From: Ipomoea triloba
Taxonomy: Eukaryota > Streptophyta > Magnoliopsida > Solanales > Convolvulaceae
DNA length: 64,000 nt
Direction: 5' to 3'
Assembly: GCF_003576645.1 (NCBI RefSeq)
Contig: NC_044918.1
Span: 19,378,401 to 19,442,400 of the forward strand
Translations under genes and position numbers: made by a program
Notes under the pieces: generated by a model
Databases searched by the model: none
The model's input: the letters and a program-made list of their open reading frames with translations, nothing else
Told to the model about the DNA's origin: nothing
Part shown: positions 59,640-64,000 of the stretch, piece after piece
Layout: every line of letters starts with the position of its first letter
Position numbering within the stretch: position 1 is the stretch's first letter

Positions 59640-60310
59640 TTTGGGAAGAGTAAAAGCCTAATTTTATAGACAAATTGCAGACAACGGTTGGACAAAAATT
59701 TACACTTGTCAAAATTGTAGCAAATTAAAATATTACAAGTTACTCAATTTGAATTTGTTTCCGTCCAACAGTTGAATTCTAGTATAAATAGGAGTGAGCA
59801 CTAGCGAAGATGAAGAAGAGAGACACAAGTGATAAGTATGATAAGATGTACTATAGTTCATAAGAGACACATAAGATATATTTGATATATTTTCTAGAAA
59901 GCAAGAAAACAAAGCATTCAAGTTATTCACTTACTCAAAAACTTAAGTGTTTAAAGAATTAAAGTTGATCTAGATTTTTAAGAGTCTTACTCATTGGGGA
60001 AAAAATCAACCTTGGGTTGATCATTATTGTAGATCTTTACATGTGGTTGTAGAAAGATGTAGAGTAGCAACCTGGTGGAATGTTGTGAAAACATTAGCAA
60101 ATTGTGGGGTGATTTTGTGATTAAAACATAAGTTTATTTTTCACTTGTAATTTGTTTAGTGGACAAGATTACTAGTGAAATCCATCCTAAATGAAAAAGA
60201 AGAACATGAGACTAGGGGAATTACACATTCGTTTAACCACTATAAAAACTCATTTTCTCTTTACTTTATTTTAATCTCATGCATTGCACACACATTTTCA
60301 TAACATCTTC
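59640..60310 (+). mobile_element. Probable Ty1/copia-type LTR relic
   Basis: CTAGTATAAATAGGAG (TATA box, 59780-59793), then GAAGAGAGACAC.. and the downstream series ..GGACAAGATTACTAGTG.., ..GGGGAATTACACATTCG.. and ..AACCACTATAAAAACTC.. is the order seen in plant copia LTRs (U3-R-U5). No exact ends, PBS or coding domains could be placed. Confidence 0.4.
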
Positions 60311-60489
60311 ACAAGCATAAAATATATATTACAATATTGATTAACAAAAAAATGTTTCTAATATAATCAATGAATTTGTTCATTATTATACTATACACAA
60401 TATCTCAAAAAAAAAAAAGAGAAAAAGAAAGATAGCCAATGTGACAAATAAAGACATTATATAAATCTCACTAATAACTAAGAGCAACC

Positions 60490-60800
60490 TCAATTGTGGT
60501 GCTTTTTTTTTTTTTTTTGTGGATTTTTTGCATGCTAATTAGGAGAAAGCAAATGGAGAGAAAAAAGAAAAAAACAATGAAAACAAAGTGAAAAAAAAAA
60601 GTAAGACATTTTTATGCTCCCAGCATGGCGCGTGCACTGGACGCGCCATGCTAGGCGCAATAGTGCACGGAACACGCAATCGGCACATCAATTGCCTAAC
60701 TCGTGGGGCTAAAAAAAACTTTGATTGCGTAACAGTTATAGGTAGTACTGAATACACAAATTTATTTCCTTATATTTGCGTAACAGTTAACATCATGTTT
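60490..60800. repeat. Sequence with a strong short hairpin
   Basis: AGCATGGCGCGTGCACTGGA..CGCGCCATGCT (60621-60652) forms a 12-bp perfect stem in an otherwise A/T-rich stretch beginning with a 17-bp poly-T. Possibly a MITE core; ends not found. Confidence 0.4.
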
Positions 60801-61398
60801 CGATGACATGATATTATATTTGCCTCTCCAAGCTGCTGCTCAACAATTTTCCTATACTTAATGTTAATTTTAGGTAAATTAATACTCATTTTACCATATC
60901 ATGTACTTGCAATTCACCTGAAATGCCCATCGGTCATGCATTGGCATGTCTACTTACATTAACATGTCCCCTGGGAGCATGATGGATTTCATCTCTACAG
61001 CATAATAGGCAATTTCTATATATGGAGCAAAAATATTGCACCATTACACACATTTTGTTAGTACATGATTTTACCTTTGATACTATTTATAGAGTAACTT
61101 TAATTTTTTACTCCGTATATTTCAATGCTTCACATCGGATCATTACTTGTTTCATGAAATGAAGAAGTATGAAAGTAATATGGTAATTAACCACCAAAAA
61201 AAAAAAAAGTGAAAGAGACTTGTGTGGCTTTCTATTTTGAGAGCATGTAATAATCTTGTAAAGTATTGTAAAACCTTCGAGATAATCCTTTTGACTATAA
61301 TACTAAATAATGCTAAACACAATGCAATTTGGGTATAGTGTCAAACATGTGTTATCATAGAAACAAATTTTGATCATAAAAAACATATATAAAATTAT

Positions 61399-61918
61399 GA
61401 GTCATTTTCATTTTTGTCCTACTGTTATTAGGGAATTGCTAATTTTAGCCAACTTCATTAATTTTTACCACATTGCGACCAGTCTTATTTAGTTCTTGCC
61501 ACTTTTAGTCCACCATTAAATTTTTTGTCAAATAACCGTCCAAAACAGGGTTATTTTGGTCTTTTCATGCTTTGATCATCTCCTTTACGCTTTGCAGTGG
61601 TTTTCCCTACACATTTCCATCCAATGAAGAGGTCCGGCGAAAACCATGGATTTGTAATGTGGCTCACATGGCTTTCGCCGGACCTCTTCATTGGATGAAA
61701 GTGTGTAAGGAAAACCACTGCAAAGGGTCAAGGAGATGACCAAAGCATGAAAAGACCAAAAATACCCCTGTTTTGGATGACCATTTGACAAAAATTTTAA
61801 CGGTGGACTAAAAGTGGCAAGGACTAAATAAGACTGGCCGCAATATGGTAAAAATTAATGAAGTGAACTGAAATTGGCAATACCCCAATAACAATAGGAC
61901 CAAAAATGAAAATGACTC
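61399..61918. mobile_element. 520-bp foldback element with 9-bp TSD
   Basis: The two halves are inverse copies: GAGTCATTTTCATTTTTGTC.. at the left pairs with ..ACCAAAAATGAAAATGACTC at the right. Pairing runs almost to the centre (ATGAAGAGGTCCGGCGAAAA.. / ..CTTTCGCCGGACCTCTTCAT) around a ~30-bp loop near 61660. TAAAATTAT flanks both sides exactly (61390-61398, 61919-61927). Transcription through it would give a long, mostly paired hairpin. Confidence 0.92.
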
Positions 61919-61927
61919 TAAAATTAT

Positions 61928-64000
61928 ATTGAAAAGATCTAGTTTTGTTCGTCACTCTTTTATCGTGTAAAAACTAGCTATTATTTTGTTATTACAAATT
62001 TGTAACACTTTCTTTCTTGATGTATACAATTCCAAGCATATAATCTTTGAAAAATTCGTCTTTAATCATGATCCACCCACTTGACTTCTAAAGATCATTT
62101 CTTGCAGTTATAGAAGGTATTTCATTATTACATACAAATTTAACAGTTTCAATATAAGTTTCACGTGTGTGTGACACATACACACACACATATATAAAGC
62201 ATATCACATTACACATCCAATATCTTCACCATTGTGAAACTAATTTGAATTCGACTCAAATCGTGCTCTCATAGAGTTATAAGTTTTATAAACCTTCAAC
62301 TTTACAATTCTACTAGCGGTCTGTTTATCTACTACCATAAGCTGTTAAATTGTGTTACATAATTTTTTAAGCTAAACATATAGAATAAGTCTTGTGGAGT
62401 TGTGGTGGACTTGGACCGTTAAACGGACAGAGAAAGACCAGGTGAATTTATCCAAAAAAATATATAGAATAAGTCTTGTGTGAGATTGTTTGACATGAAA
62501 CATGTAATGCATTTTAGTAAAATGTAATATTTTTTATAAATTAATATAAAATATTATATTTTAATTAAAAAGTAGTTAAAATAAATACCTACTCAAACAT
62601 ATAAAGTAGGTGAAATAATTGTAGATTATTTATCACCCTACTAATGAGTAAATAACTTTGTCTATCTAAATGAAGAAGGAAAATGAACAGGTGGATGACG
62701 AAGAAGAATAATGTGGTGGGCCTGAACCTCATTATGATGAAAAGTCTTGTGAACTTTTACAGAATAAAATTAAATTTGCAACACAAAAAAAAAAAAAAAG
62801 TTTTACTAAATCACCAAACATTTGTTTATTTATTTATTTGTTTTGTTGGGCCAACGTTAACCAATCGAGTAGATCCATAGATAGTTGGAGATATTGAAGT
62901 GGACCCCACCACCCACATTTATCGTCTAGGGGCCCCACTCTCAACAGCAACAAATACGGGCGTTAATGGAGTTGGCGCTTTTGGGCTGCTAACAAAATTG
63001 TTTGTCATATTTATATATTCTTGTCATGTGTATTAATTTATGTACTACTCTTCTTCTCCGACCACTGCACTGGTTTTTTTTTTTTTTTTTTTTCATTTCA
63101 TTTATTTATATCATTAATTATTACATTATTATGCTTTGAAACATTTACATAGAAAAGCTCAAATTATTAGGGATGGATCGGACGATTTAGTTAATTCAAT
63201 TAATTTCAAACTAACTTAACTAAAATCAAAGTAATTGAATTTTCATTTTGATGAAACAATTTACCAAACTAAAATATAACATACCCAATTAACTGAACTG
63301 AATTATGCTTCAATTGATGGACTGAGTTAATCACAATTCTATTATAGATAATATGGTTTACAATATATATTAAACTACATACCTAATAACAAAATATTTT
63401 TCAAAACTTAAAATCGTTATCCAAAATGCTATAATTTAGTTATGGGCTGAAATAACCAAATTAATTCGTTTATTAACATTTCACAAAAATTATTTTGGTT
63501 AGTTGGAGAGTCCTAGCTAAAAATATTCCACTAAGAATTATAATAAAACATAATTTTGTATAAATTACATTATATTATGAAATAGTTTATAAATTGTTAT
63601 GTACAATTAAGGAAATTATGAAGGGCAAAAGTCCCCAAAATGAAGGGCACAAGTCCCTTTTATAGGACCTAGTACTCACACTTAAATACAGTTTATGTAC
63701 AAATACTTCAGGCCGAATACCCGGGATATATTCCCTATCAATCATGATTCACACAACAATTTGTCGCAAAAGAAGTTCAGGGGCATAAATTGGGTCAATG
63801 AGCAAGGTTTTAGGGGCTAAAGAGCAAGGGTTTGGGTCTCAATTGATATAAGGAGCAAAGTTTGAGGTGCAAAGGCGCAAAGAACGTAGAGGTCAAGGCC
63901 AACAAGCTCGGAGGAAGGGAATGGGTCCAATTGGAACGCCTTCTCATGCGAGTTTGCGGAGTTGGACTGTGCAAGGGCTTGGGTAAGATCAGACATCATG
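61928..64000. other. Right-hand spacer, no complete gene
   Basis: Contains a 21-bp poly-T at about 63073-63093 and no supported gene. 63620-64000, on the minus strand, holds a 60-codon ORF starting at 63999 (MMSDLTQALAQSNSANSHEK..) followed by GGGACTTGTGCCCTTCAT and GGGGACTTTTGCCCTTCAT repeats. It may be the edge of a gene or retroelement outside the window. I do not recognise it. Confidence 0.3.

Noticed and set aside
61585..61791. 68-codon ORF in the foldback
   Set aside because: Spans both inverted arms; result of the inverted repeat, not a gene.

Overview
This is a nuclear genome segment of a flowering plant, about two-thirds A+T. It holds few genes among many transposable-element relics. 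The organism is very probably a eudicot: the genes have short exons with GT..AG introns, and there is a plant RLCK-VII kinase, a plant CUE-domain protein, a CML-type calcium sensor, a subtilase fragment and a MIR171 hairpin. Convolvulaceae or another asterid is my guess from repeat character; the window does not prove it.

Genes and gene-like loci, left to right. (1) A MIR171 precursor at about 7.69-7.83 kb (+), preceded by a CT-rich leader-like stretch. (2) A six-exon receptor-like cytoplasmic kinase, 15386 to 12795 (-), whose exon phases close to an intact 433-residue protein. (3) A five-exon CUE-domain/coiled-coil protein, 25673 to 31021 (+), 265 residues, with a 3.2 kb first intron. (4) An intronless four-EF-hand CML with an N-terminal membrane anchor, 33620 to 32925 (-). 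(5) A broken subtilisin-like protease fragment at 41.4-41.95 kb (-), bounded by a 49-bp direct repeat. These loci do not form a pathway or operon; they are ordinary independent plant genes.

The rest is mobile DNA, and many copies still show target-site duplications (TSDs). They include: a solo LTR (4549-5033, TSD TAATC); a young non-autonomous Ty3/gypsy-derived element (44432-49196, TSD CTTAT, minus orientation); a degenerate LINE (22.8-24.4 kb) and a 5'-truncated LINE tail (31642-31837); a recurrent tRNA-derived SINE family (186, 5692, 17461, 29329 and 43675, plus others); three related MITEs with 3-bp TSDs (5905, 8939, 11395); a Tourist-like MITE cluster (36.7-39.3 kb); CACTA remnants (10.2-11.4 and 57.4-58.5 kb); and several elements with 9-10 bp TSDs typical of Mutator-like transposition (3662, 24393, 34027, 35019, 52169, 61399).

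The most distinctive signal is a family of 0.55-0.7 kb elements (24393-25029, 34027-34572, 52169-52876, with single ends at 21313, 40506 and 49922). Their terminal inverted repeats are themselves palindromes built on GTGGACC..GGTCCAC, usually followed by an ACGACGTCGTTT-like box. Each interior is filled by a different short tandem repeat.

Two N gaps look like assembly problems: a forward/inverted/forward triplication centred on 25 Ns at 37774-37798, and a poly-C gap at 43437-43470 with the same short sequence on both sides.
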